33,872 bases of DNA from Desulfobulbus propionicus (GTDB taxonomy: Bacteria > Desulfobacterota > Desulfobulbia > Desulfobulbales > Desulfobulbaceae). A model generated the notes under the pieces. It worked only from the letters and a program-made list of their open reading frames with translations, was not told where the DNA came from and did not search any database. Below, piece after piece: positions 7,744 through 15,484 of this stretch (position 1 is its first letter; the number at the start of each line of letters is the position of its first letter). The translations under genes and the position numbers were made by a program. The stretch is from positions 1-33,872 of the forward strand of contig PDQK01000016.1 of the NCBI GenBank assembly GCA_002746685.1, written 5' to 3'.

Positions 7744-10700
7744 GAACACGCTCAAGTTGTGTCCCATCTAGCGGAGTATCGTTTGGCTCAAGAGCCGCAT
7801 CCACCTGGGCAAGCAGTTGGTAATAGGTGTACCCGGTAACAAAAACCCCCCGCTTGGGGCACACGCCCTGGCAGATGCCGCACCCCTTACACAGGGCACC
7901 GTCAATAGCCACCAGTTTCGGGGTGTCATCGGTTTTTGATAAAAATACCGGGGTGATGGCATCGTAGGGGCAGACATCCAGGCATAGCCCGCATCCATCG
8001 CAGGCTGTGGGGTCTACATGGGCGATGATAGCAGCGTGAGTGATGGTTTTCTGCGATAACAGTTTACCGGCTTTTGCTGCCGCAGCAAGGGCCTGGGAAA
8101 TAGACTCTTCAAGCGGCTTTGGGAAGTGGGCCAGCCCGCAGACAAATATCCCATCTGTGTTAAACTCCACCGGGCGCAGCTTGGTATGGGCCTCCTGGAA
8201 AAAGCCATCCGCATTGAGCGGGAGCTTGTACAGCTGGGCCAGTTCCTGTGTTGCCGAGCTGGGCCGGGTGGCCGCAGCAAGGATCACCACATCTGCCTGG
8301 ATCTCCACCTCGCGATGCAGCACATGGTCGTTGGTGGTAACAACCAATCCGTTTTTCTCCTCAGTGATAATCGGCTGGTCTGTGCGTCTATACTTGATGA
8401 AAATAATTCCCAACTCACGGGCCTGGTTATAAATCCGTTCACGTTGACCATAGGTTCTGATTTCACGATACAGAATGTAAATTCGTCTGCTCGGATTTTC
8501 CTGTTTGAGCCCAATGGCACTCTGGATAGAGTGGGTACAGCAGTGTTTAGAGCAATATGGTCGTTCTGGGGTGCGAGAGCCGACACACTGAATAAACACA
8601 AAGGACTTGCCATTAACCACTCGCATTTCGTTGTGCATGTGGAGCTTGTCAAATTCCATGGCTGTGACAACGTTCTGGAGCTTCCCATACTCAAATTCCT
8701 TGGGAATGTAGCGTCTGCCCCCAGTGGCTAAAACAGTGGCACCATGCGCAATGGTTTTTTTCCTCCCGGTGGCTGTTTTTATTGTGGAAGTAAACTGACC
8801 AGCCTGACCGCTTCCAGCCACTACTGTTGCCTTGAAATAGATGGTGATGTTGTGGTGAGCATGGATTTGGGCTGTCAGATTATCCACATAACTGGGGATA
8901 TGTTCCCCATCCCAGGTCTGGAGTAAGTGGAGGGCATTACCACCCAGTATGGGTGATCTTTCCACCAGGTGGACCGTAAAACCCTGTTCAGCAAGGTTGA
9001 GGGCTGCTACCATACCGGCTACCCCGCCGCCTACAACAAGTGCTGCCGGGGTAACCGGGACAGAGGTTGAAAACACTGGTTCCTGTAATGCCACCTTGGC
9101 AACCGCCATCCGAATTAAATCTTTGGCTTTATGGGTGGCTTTTTGTGGCTCATGACGATGGACCCAGGCATCCTGGTTGCGGATATTTGCCATCTCCACC
9201 ATGTACTCATTAACTCCTGCTGCGCGAAGGGTTTTGCGAAACAGTGGCTCATGGGTTTCCGGGCTGCAGGCTGCAATAACTATCCGGTTGAGCTGTTGCT
9301 CCTTTATTTGCCTGGTAATGTAGAGTTGATTGTCCTGGGCACAGGCAAACTGGTTTTGATCCACATAGCAAACATGACGAAGGGTTTGGGAAAAAGCAGC
9401 CAACTCATCCACATCCAGCACTTCAGCGATGTTAGAACCACAGTGGCAGATAAATACCCCAATGCGTATTTTGTCGTCTGTCACTCTTTTGGGGTGAGGC
9501 GATTGGTTGCCCTGGGTGAGCTGATTTCTCGCCTCACAGAGCAGCTCAGAGGCTGAAGCAGCCGCTGCCGAGCCCCCAATTACAGCGTTGGGAATATCCC
9601 GTGGTCCGTTAAAGGCACCGCAGGTGAAAATACCTTCCCTGCTTGATGAGACAGGGTGGAAAGGGGAGAGAGCGGCAAACCTGTCCGGAGTGATCTGGAT
9701 ACCGATTTTTTCTGCCAGTTGCAGGGCAGAGTCTGGCGTTTCCATGCCAACAGACAGTACAGCCAGGTCCACTTCCCGGTTCACCTGGCGGCCTTGCTCA
9801 TTGGCATAATGGATGAGCAGTTTGCCCTGGGTATCCTTTGGCTGCACGCCATAAATTTGGGCCCGAATAAACTCGATGCCATATTCTGTTTGAGCCTTTA
9901 CCAAGAGCAGGTCAAAGTCTTTGCCGTGGGTGCGGACATCGTTGTGGTAAATGGTAATCTCGGCATCAGGCTGTTTTTCCTTTAAAATAATCGCCTCTTT
10001 AATGGCAAACATACAGCAGATGGAGGAGCAGTATTCGTTGTGACAGCGGGTTTTATCCCGACTGCCAACACACTGGATAAAGGCTGCACTTGTGATCAGT
10101 CTTCCGTCAGAAGGCCGCCTCAAAGTTCCTGCTGTGGGGCCGGTGGCGGCCAGTAACCGTTCAAGCTGGAGCGAGGTAATCACATTGGGCAGGGTGCCAA
10201 ATCCCCAGATATGATTCTTGCCAGGATTAAAGGGACGAAAGCCGGGGGCCAGGATGATTGCGCCGACTCGGAAGGTATGTTTTTCTGCCTGGTCATTAAA
10301 ATGGATCGCATCAGCCGGGCAGACCTGCTGGCAGATGCCACACATGCTGGGATCATTTACGTGGAGACAGACTTCCTGGTCAATTTGATACTTCAGCGGA
10401 ACAGCCTGGGGATAGGTGATGTAAATAGCTTTTCGCTTACTGAGGTTATCATTAAACGCATCGTCCACCTCAACCGGGCAGTGCTGAGTGCAGATACCAC
10501 AGGCAATGCATTTATCCTGATCAACGTACCTGGGATATTTTTTGACCTGGACACTGAAGTTACCTGCTTCTCCTTCCACATCAAGGATCTTGCTGAGCAC
10601 CAGGATTTCGATGTCGGGATGGCGTCCACATTCCACCAGCTTGGGAGCGATGATGCACATGGCACAGTCATTGGTCGGAAAGGTCTTGTCCAGCTGGGGC

Positions 10701-10837
10701 ATGGCACCCCCAATGGCACCACTACGCTCCACCAGATAAACCTTGTACCCGGAATCAGCAAGGTCCAGAGCAGCCTGCATACCTGAGACACCGCCGCCAA
10801 CCACCATTACTGCTCCAACTCGTGTTGTATTCTCCAT
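7736..10837 (-). CDS. hdrA: Double-length HdrA-like flavin/iron-sulfur protein
   Basis: HdrA is the flavin-bifurcating subunit of heterodisulfide reductase-type complexes. This 1033-aa protein is about twice a basic HdrA. Residues 1-450 form a first module: an FAD-binding GGGVSG (14-19), Cys58/61/70, a [4Fe-4S] motif (Cys110, 113, 116, 120), an irregular one (Cys157, 166, 169, 173), and an ATG-type flavin tail. A canonical HdrA follows from about 457 (IGVFICHCG; AACSPETHEPLFRKTL at ~524), with a second GGGVAG (603-608) and two C-terminal [4Fe-4S] motifs (Cys946, 949, 952, 956 and 983, 986, 989, 993). In NIRNQ-D-AWVH an Asp (556) stands where many HdrAs have Cys. Long HdrA proteins of this kind are known, for example BamE of class II benzoyl-CoA reductases. 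Partners HdrD-like and MvhD-like flank it. Confidence 0.93.
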   Translation of the reverse strand: MENTTRVGAVMVVGGGVSGMQAALDLADSGYKVYLVERSGAIGGAMPQLDKTFPTNDCAMCIIAPKLVECGRHPDIEILVLSKILDVEGEAGNFSVQVKKYPRYVDQDKCIACGICTQHCPVEVDDAFNDNLSKRKAIYITYPQAVPLKYQIDQEVCLHVNDPSMCGICQQVCPADAIHFNDQAEKHTFRVGAIILAPGFRPFNPGKNHIWGFGTLPNVITSLQLERLLAATGPTAGTLRRPSDGRLITSAAFIQCVGSRDKTRCHNEYCSSICCMFAIKEAIILKEKQPDAEITIYHNDVRTHGKDFDLLLVKAQTEYGIEFIRAQIYGVQPKDTQGKLLIHYANEQGRQVNREVDLAVLSVGMETPDSALQLAEKIGIQITPDRFAALSPFHPVSSSREGIFTCGAFNGPRDIPNAVIGGSAAAASASELLCEARNQLTQGNQSPHPKRVTDDKIRIGVFICHCGSNIAEVLDVDELAAFSQTLRHVCYVDQNQFACAQDNQLYITRQIKEQQLNRIVIAACSPETHEPLFRKTLRAAGVNEYMVEMANIRNQDAWVHRHEPQKATHKAKDLIRMAVAKVALQEPVFSTSVPVTPAALVVGGGVAGMVAALNLAEQGFTVHLVERSPILGGNALHLLQTWDGEHIPSYVDNLTAQIHAHHNITIYFKATVVAGSGQAGQFTSTIKTATGRKKTIAHGATVLATGGRRYIPKEFEYGKLQNVVTAMEFDKLHMHNEMRVVNGKSFVFIQCVGSRTPERPYCSKHCCTHSIQSAIGLKQENPSRRIYILYREIRTYGQRERIYNQARELGIIFIKYRRTDQPIITEEKNGLVVTTNDHVLHREVEIQADVVILAAATRPSSATQELAQLYKLPLNADGFFQEAHTKLRPVEFNTDGIFVCGLAHFPKPLEESISQALAAAAKAGKLLSQKTITHAAIIAHVDPTACDGCGLCLDVCPYDAITPVFLSKTDDTPKLVAIDGALCKGCGICQGVCPKRGVFVTGYTYYQLLAQVDAALEPNDTPLDGTQLERVHG

Positions 10838-10870
10838 CAGGTCGCTTGTCTGTGATTTTGGTTTATTTGG

Positions 10871-12322
10871 TTACACTGTTTCAGGTAAGACCAGGGCTTC
10901 TGCAACCAACTGCCATAGAAATTTTACCTCGATATCCAGGTCAAACTCACGGATTAAGGAGTGTTTCAGTTGATCTTTGCAGCTGTGGCAGGGAACGACT
11001 AACAGCTCTGCTTTTGCCTGTTGTACCTGACGGGCCTTTTCCCTGCCATGATAGATACGTTCTGCCGCATAAGGGGTTGCCAGGGATCCGCCACCGGCAC
11101 CGCAGCAGTAATTGTCTCGCCTGTTCGGGGTCAGCTCAACCACTTCAGAGCAGCAGGATTGCATAATCTGCCTGCCTTCTGCAAAGTAGCCGTGACCAAA
11201 TTGTTTGAGTGATTTCCTGCCATAATGGCAGGAGTCGTGTAGCGCGGCACGTTTGCTATGTGCTGTGGTGTCCAGGGTGATCTTGCTTGTATGCAGATAT
11301 TCCACCAGCAAGTCAAACACGGTGTATATTTTGTATTTCTGCAGCACCTCAGGAAACCATTTTTCCAGCCCATAACGGGTTGCATAGTAGGCATGTCCAC
11401 ATTCCGGCAGGAGCAGTGCTTCACAATTGAGTCGCTCCAGGTTGTCCACGATACGCTCGACAATGGTTTTCAGGGCGGCCTCATCCCCTGAATAGAGTGC
11501 CCAGTTGACCCCATCCCAGTTTTCAGAGGGAATAGTCCACGATTCTCCAGCACAATAAAAGATGCGCCACCACCAGGTCATATCCTCCGGGCTAACGTAA
11601 GGCTCTTTTGAATTAACCGTGACCAGCAACCTGGCGCCACGGACATCCACCGGAGTTGTAAAACCTGGGCAGCTGGTTTTCGCAAGGTTTTCTCCAAGGG
11701 TGGTTAACAACTCCACAAAGTCTGCTTTTTGGATACCCAGGTTGTTTCCAGTTCTCAGTGAGGTCGTTATCCCTTTTTGTATGAGGTGCGGTATTTTGTG
11801 CGGTTTTCGCAGGGCTCGCAGGCGCTCCATGAGCAGCACGATATCGATGTTCATGGGACAGGACTCTTCACATCGGCCACAAAGTGTACATTTCCAGGGC
11901 CAGTCAGTCTCAAGAATGTCCTTACTCAGGCCAAGAGCTGCCATGCGCACAATTTTGCGCGGATCAAGACCATCCACGCCAGTTAAGGGGCAGGCACTGG
12001 CACAACTGCCGCAGGTGGTGCAGCTTTCAGTGGATATTGCCAGGTTGAGATCGCTGGTGAGGCTGAGTTGAACCTTGGGTGTGGCTTTTTCTGGCACAAA
12101 AGGGTGCTCTTGTGTGGGGCTTTCAGTCCGTTTAGCGCCATGCACCCTGGGTTTGCGGCTAAACTTTTCACACAATCTGAGGTAGTCATCTTCCTGGACA
12201 AGGTAACGGCGTCCCGGTGCTTTTTGTGCTGGCAGGGTGCCGGAGTTGATCCAGTTGCGGATGGTGTTTCGATGCACGCCGAATTCTTCGGCAAGCTCAT
12301 TGACTTTGACTTCGTAGACCAT
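10871..12322 (-). CDS. HTH-HdrD-like iron-sulfur oxidoreductase fusion
   Basis: The 483-aa protein joins two unlike parts. Residues 1-55 form an excisionase/MerR-type winged helix-turn-helix (VNELAEEFGVHRNTIRNWINSGTLPA, then GRRYLVQEDD). After a linker come two ferredoxin-type [4Fe-4S] motifs (Cys101, 104, 107, 111 and 145, 148, 151, 155) and HdrD/DsrK/GlpC-type CCG regions: a degenerate first one (Cys257, PECGHA with Cys308) and a fuller second one (HDSCHYG Cys365, CC 390-391, YCCGAGGG 406-407, CHSC 445-448). The second CCG region probably holds the catalytic or electron-accepting cluster. It precedes hdrA by 33 bases. The HTH could regulate transcription in response to cluster state, or be only a structural add-on. 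Start ATG at 12322 has a weak ribosome site, but removing the HTH would leave no better start. Confidence 0.9.
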   Translation of the reverse strand: MVYEVKVNELAEEFGVHRNTIRNWINSGTLPAQKAPGRRYLVQEDDYLRLCEKFSRKPRVHGAKRTESPTQEHPFVPEKATPKVQLSLTSDLNLAISTESCTTCGSCASACPLTGVDGLDPRKIVRMAALGLSKDILETDWPWKCTLCGRCEESCPMNIDIVLLMERLRALRKPHKIPHLIQKGITTSLRTGNNLGIQKADFVELLTTLGENLAKTSCPGFTTPVDVRGARLLVTVNSKEPYVSPEDMTWWWRIFYCAGESWTIPSENWDGVNWALYSGDEAALKTIVERIVDNLERLNCEALLLPECGHAYYATRYGLEKWFPEVLQKYKIYTVFDLLVEYLHTSKITLDTTAHSKRAALHDSCHYGRKSLKQFGHGYFAEGRQIMQSCCSEVVELTPNRRDNYCCGAGGGSLATPYAAERIYHGREKARQVQQAKAELLVVPCHSCKDQLKHSLIREFDLDIEVKFLWQLVAEALVLPETV

Positions 12323-12713
12323 GTAAGACAGATAACCTTATTATTACCAGGTACAAATAATTATGCTGATTTGTGCGAAATGTGCATGGGTAATCTATAT
12401 CACACAAAATGGGCCGTTTTGGCAAGGCAAATCTGCATTACGGAGAAAATAGACGACCTCTATCTTGTTGGGATAATGTAATTTTTTTAGGTTTGGTTAA
12501 CATGGTGCGTCGGCGGGGGTTAGGCAATAAATCCCGCCAGCCACATGGTCAGTGGCGGATAGAAACTGATGATCAACAAGCATGCCCTGGGCAGGGTGAA
12601 GTGGGGGGCGTAAAGGTGTGGGCAAAAAAAACAACTAAGGACAACAATGACGTGGTTCATTAGAGATGCCTGCCTGATGTGAAGTGATGGTCATCAAGGC
12701 GGCAGTTTTTCTC
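12323..12713. other. 391-base gap between MoaD-like and HTH-HdrD genes
   Basis: No convincing gene is seen on the plus strand. On the minus strand the part next to the HTH-HdrD gene (12350-12440) is AT-rich and holds a CRP/FNR-like half site, GTGTGATATAGATTAC, around 12391-12408, with TTGCCA about 17 bases upstream of TGATAT. That gives a weak candidate promoter, so hdrD-hdrA may have its own start of transcription. The remaining part carries a short hydrophobic frame described separately. Confidence 0.35.
12520..12660 (-). pseudogene. Short hydrophobic frame, possible TRAP permease remnant
   Basis: A 46-codon frame from ATG (12660) to TAA (12520) reads as hydrophobic and ends LLIISFYPPLTMWLAGFIA. 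This resembles the last helix and tail of DctM-type TRAP large permeases, which often end in a '.PpltLwLp..l' pattern. There is no ribosome binding site and the rest of such a gene is absent. It could be a decayed gene end, a small membrane peptide, or chance. Confidence 0.2.
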
Positions 12714-12938
12714 TCAGCCTCCCCCAATGGCCGGAAAAATTGCAACCTGATTGCCCTCTGCAACTGCTTGATCCAGCGTGCAGTGGCGGGAATTAATCAT
12801 GGTCACACCTATTTCTTCAACATCAATGGATAATGTGTTTACAATATCTCGAACAGTGGTGCCTTCCTCAATATCCCATTCCTGGCGGATAAAGCGATTA
12901 TCTCGGAAGTACGCGAAGAGTTTTACGGTAATTTTCAT
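12714..12938 (-). CDS. MoaD/ThiS-like sulfur carrier protein
   Basis: Small beta-grasp sulfur carrier of the MoaD/ThiS family. The 74-aa protein begins MKITVKLFAYFRDNR and ends AIGGG; the exposed C-terminal Gly-Gly is adenylated and thiocarboxylated by a MoeB/ThiF-type enzyme to donate sulfur, here most likely for the pyranopterin dithiolene of the tungsten or molybdenum cofactor. It lies 91 bases downstream of the AOR-family gene; dedicated MoaD-like genes beside AOR genes are common. A TTG start at 12947 would add three residues; the ATG at 12938 fits the family better. Neither has a strong ribosome site. Confidence 0.88.
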   Translation of the reverse strand: MKITVKLFAYFRDNRFIRQEWDIEEGTTVRDIVNTLSIDVEEIGVTMINSRHCTLDQAVAEGNQVAIFPAIGGG

Positions 12939-12959
12939 GGGCGTCAATGGAAAAAGTCA

Positions 12960-12987
12960 GGGACCTGCCCCCTTAAGAACAGGTCCC
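12960..12987. repeat. GGGACCTG hairpin between AOR and MoaD-like genes
   Basis: GGGACCTG (12960-12967) and CAGGTCCC (12980-12987) form a perfect 8-base stem with a 12-base loop in the gap between the AOR gene and the MoaD-like gene. No U tract follows. It resembles the short intergenic REP-type palindromes mobilised by Y1 transposases, or it may set the AOR to MoaD expression ratio. Confidence 0.5.
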
Positions 12988-13029
12988 ATTGCTGTAAAAG
13001 GTGTTAAACCAATAGACGATGCCTTGCTA

Positions 13030-14757
13030 TTAGAAATCCCAGAAGGTATCGATCTCCTCGCCTGAGAAGTCCCAAACCACGTTGTGTGGAGCAATAGGCT
13101 CTGTTTCAAAAAACTCAGGCAGACGGTCATCCAGGTTGGTGAACCCGGCTTTCTGGTTGAACGTGCGTTCCGTCTTGAGGATGTATTGCCCAAGGCTCAC
13201 AACATCATCAGCGGTCAGGGCAATGCCAAAACGGGCGTTGAGCATGTCAATAAGAGCTGGCAGGCAGTTTTCGTCATCAAGGGCTGCAAAGGCGATGAAT
13301 AAACACATCCCAGTGGAGTCGATGGCAGCTGTGGCAATCTGCAGGTTACGGGAAAGCTCAACCTGCCCTTCATGGGACAGCGGATCAACAGAACCACCTA
13401 CACCAAGGATGTTGGTGGCAATGGTATAGCCCATGGTGTGGTCAGCGCCTTGGGTGGAAGTGGCATAGGTGATACCAATACCCTTGATCGCACGTGGGTC
13501 ATAAGCAGGGATCGCCTGATTTTTAACCACAGGAACGCGGGTAACACCAAAAGCGCGGCCAACAGAGCCAGCGCCATTACCGATAATGCGTCCCAATGGG
13601 GTGCCCTTGGCAATTTCTTCGCGCAGAATACGGCAGATGCCAGCACCGTCACCAAATTCCAGTACGCCAGCTTCCATGGCAACACCAAAGGCCACCGGAA
13701 TTTCAATGGAATCCAGTCCAATGTCATCCATGAGGTTGTCTGCTTCAGCAAGATAGTCCAGGTCATCCACACAGCAGTCAGCACCCAGCGCCCAGATGGA
13801 CTCATACTCAAAACCAGAGGTGCGGTATTGCTTGTCAGGTCCGTTGAACACCTGGGAGCACTTGATCACACAACCAGGGTGGCAGTTATGGGAAGGCTTG
13901 CCACCGCGCTCTACAATGGTGTCATACATGGTTTCACCGGAGATCTTCTCATGGCCTTCAAATTGGCCCTGGGTGAAGTTTTTTGTGGGCATCCCACCGG
14001 CTTCGTTGATGATGTTCACCAGCACGTTGGTACCATATTGTCCCAGAGCCTGGCTGATGGGGTTATCCACCAGAGCCTTAATAAATTTACGGTTAGCGGT
14101 TTTGAATGCTTCAGGATCGGCGATTTCCACCCTACGGTTGGTTTCAGCAATCGAGATGAATTTGATCTTCTTGGAGCCCATTACCGCACCGAGACCACCT
14201 CGGCCATTGGAGCGCATTTTGGAATCCGGATCTTTGACAGAGATATTAGCCGCAGTCATTTTCATTTCACCGGCAGTACCAATGGTGATAACACCAGTCT
14301 TCTTGGTAAAGCGACTTTCCACAGCGTCAACAACCGCAAAGTTGCCTTTGCCCACCAGTTCGGCTTCTTCGGTAATCACAATACCGTCATCATCCAGGTG
14401 GAGGTTGTACCACTTATCTTCAGCAGGCTGCCCTTCGATGATGATGGCTTTTACCCCAAGGCGTGCCAGCATCTGGGCAGAGGTTCCACCGGCATTGGCT
14501 TCCTTGATGGTTCCGGTGAGCGGACTCTTGGCACCAATGGATAGACGGCCAGAGTTAGCTGCGTTGGTTCCTGAAAGCAGGCCAGGAGCAATAACGAGCT
14601 TGTTTTTTGATCCCAGCGGGTGACAGGTCGGCTCAACTTCAGCTGCCACAATGGTGGAGGTTAATCCACGTCCACCATACCCAGCCCACTCTCCAGGCAC
14701 ATCTTCCACAGATGTACTCAGGTTGGACATATTTACGCGATAAATCTTATCTGCCAT
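13030..14757 (-). CDS. aor: AOR-family tungsten/molybdenum oxidoreductase
   Basis: Aldehyde ferredoxin oxidoreductase family: enzymes with a W- or Mo-bis-pyranopterin and one [4Fe-4S] cluster that interconvert acids and aldehydes or, in BamB, reduce benzoyl-CoA. The 575-aa protein has the N-terminal beta-domain (YGGRGLTS, IAPGLLSGTNAANSGRLSIG), the pterin-contacting GRGGLGAVMGSKK (186-198), cluster cysteines Cys292, 296, 300 (CHPGC..KC) and the fourth, Cys485, in DSTGMCLF. The first spacing is Cx3C, not the Cx2C of archaeal AOR. Start ATG 14757 has a strong GGAGG 5-10 bases upstream. The substrate cannot be told from sequence. Downstream MoaD-like and Hdr-type genes suggest cofactor supply and electron transfer to flavin-based bifurcation. 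Confidence 0.93.
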   Translation of the reverse strand: MADKIYRVNMSNLSTSVEDVPGEWAGYGGRGLTSTIVAAEVEPTCHPLGSKNKLVIAPGLLSGTNAANSGRLSIGAKSPLTGTIKEANAGGTSAQMLARLGVKAIIIEGQPAEDKWYNLHLDDDGIVITEEAELVGKGNFAVVDAVESRFTKKTGVITIGTAGEMKMTAANISVKDPDSKMRSNGRGGLGAVMGSKKIKFISIAETNRRVEIADPEAFKTANRKFIKALVDNPISQALGQYGTNVLVNIINEAGGMPTKNFTQGQFEGHEKISGETMYDTIVERGGKPSHNCHPGCVIKCSQVFNGPDKQYRTSGFEYESIWALGADCCVDDLDYLAEADNLMDDIGLDSIEIPVAFGVAMEAGVLEFGDGAGICRILREEIAKGTPLGRIIGNGAGSVGRAFGVTRVPVVKNQAIPAYDPRAIKGIGITYATSTQGADHTMGYTIATNILGVGGSVDPLSHEGQVELSRNLQIATAAIDSTGMCLFIAFAALDDENCLPALIDMLNARFGIALTADDVVSLGQYILKTERTFNQKAGFTNLDDRLPEFFETEPIAPHNVVWDFSGEEIDTFWDF

Positions 14758-14788
14758 AATTTCCTCCAAATACTAAAAAAATGAGTGT

Positions 14789-14807
14789 GTACCCGATTAC
14801 TCGGTAC
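14789..14807. promoter_or_regulatory. Palindrome and -10-like site upstream of AOR gene
   Basis: A near-perfect palindrome, GTACCCGATTACTCGGTAC, lies 31-50 bases before the AOR start. On the minus strand TATAAA (14815-14810) sits just upstream of it, so the palindrome would cover the transcription start, a usual place for a repressor operator. It could also act as an mRNA hairpin. No good -35 was found. Confidence 0.4.
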
Positions 14808-14840
14808 TGTTTATAGTGTACGCGTCGCTACAAATTGTAT

Positions 14841-15182
14841 TTAATTCTCGCTGCCCAACACCTTGGTGGTGATCATTTGTTTGGTGAGATGGTCAGGCTC
14901 CGGGGGCTTCCAGCTGATAAACTGTTCAGTAACACGCATGAAAGCGCCATTATCCTGCTTGCATTTGTCGCAGATGGATTCGGCACTGTCGCGGTACATC
15001 ATTATCTCACTTGCTGGTTCACCTTCTTTACTCACCGCAGCCATCTTCCTGCACCCGCAGTCCAGGCGTATAACTGCTACCCCTATGGCTTTTGGGCTCC
15101 CGTCAAGGATTGCTGCAACCATGGCCTGCTCACCTTGTTCAGGGTTATGCTGGCGTTTTTTTTTGTGTGTTTTTTTTACCAT
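14841..15182 (-). CDS. Hypothetical protein with two cysteine pairs
   Basis: I do not recognise this 113-aa protein. After a very basic start (MVKKTHKKKRQ) comes a segment AIGVAVIRLDCGCRKMAAV with Cys42 and Cys44, then CDKC (Cys71, 74), together a likely zinc or Fe-S site, and a WKPPEP turn. No membrane segment or signal peptide. It is the first frame of the minus-strand block, 83 bases upstream of the AOR start. A palindrome between them may give the AOR gene a separate promoter. The ribosome site is weak (AAAGGAAA 11 bases upstream). Amino-acid composition is protein-like and no plus-strand frame here looks real. Confidence 0.6.
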   Translation of the reverse strand: MVKKTHKKKRQHNPEQGEQAMVAAILDGSPKAIGVAVIRLDCGCRKMAAVSKEGEPASEIMMYRDSAESICDKCKQDNGAFMRVTEQFISWKPPEPDHLTKQMITTKVLGSEN

Positions 15183-15484
15183 TTGTTTGTCTGTTTCCTT
15201 TGGTTATTTTTTGTCAGCTTATTCCGTTTTGCTTAGTTGAGCAATGGGAAAATAGGCAGATATGCAAAACGATATCTGGGTACACGTAGAATGCACCATG
15301 TATATTCCGCTTTTGGTAATTATGCTCCTTAAAAAGTGTGATGAATTAAGCGTGTTTGTCTTGACAAAGTCATACCTGTCAGGTAGAGGGAAATCACTTT
15401 TTATAAGTAAACCTTGGTTGACAAGGTTTTGTGACCATTGTCGCGCTTGCGTGACATTTTTATTTTTTTTGGGAGGTTGTCATT
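15183..15484. promoter_or_regulatory. Divergent intergenic region with ACCTGTCAGGT palindrome
   Basis: This 302-base region separates the minus-strand block from the ferredoxin. It holds two TTGACA hexamers (15361-15366 and 15418-15423) and a perfect 11-base palindrome, ACCTGTCAGGT (15374-15384), starting 8 bases after the first. No clear -10 box follows at the right distance. The layout fits an operator for the ferredoxin promoter. No gene seen. Confidence 0.4.

Noticed and set aside
12409..12663. An 84-codon plus-strand frame in the MoaD-HdrD gap.
   Set aside because: No ribosome site, no domain, and opposite to all neighbours; composition looks random.
12323..12959. Molybdenum/tungsten cofactor riboswitch near the AOR and MoaD-like genes.
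   Set aside because: I could not find the conserved arms of that RNA by eye; a covariance-model search would be needed to exclude it fully.
13372..14544. A 390-codon open frame on the plus strand opposite the AOR gene, with another at 13796-14623.
   Set aside because: Both mirror the codon usage of the AOR gene, have no ribosome site and no recognisable domain; the minus-strand AOR motifs are unambiguous.
14835..15236. Plus-strand frames opposite the 113-aa protein.
   Set aside because: Rich in Phe runs from A-rich antisense codons; the minus-strand frame has the more protein-like composition and cysteine motifs.
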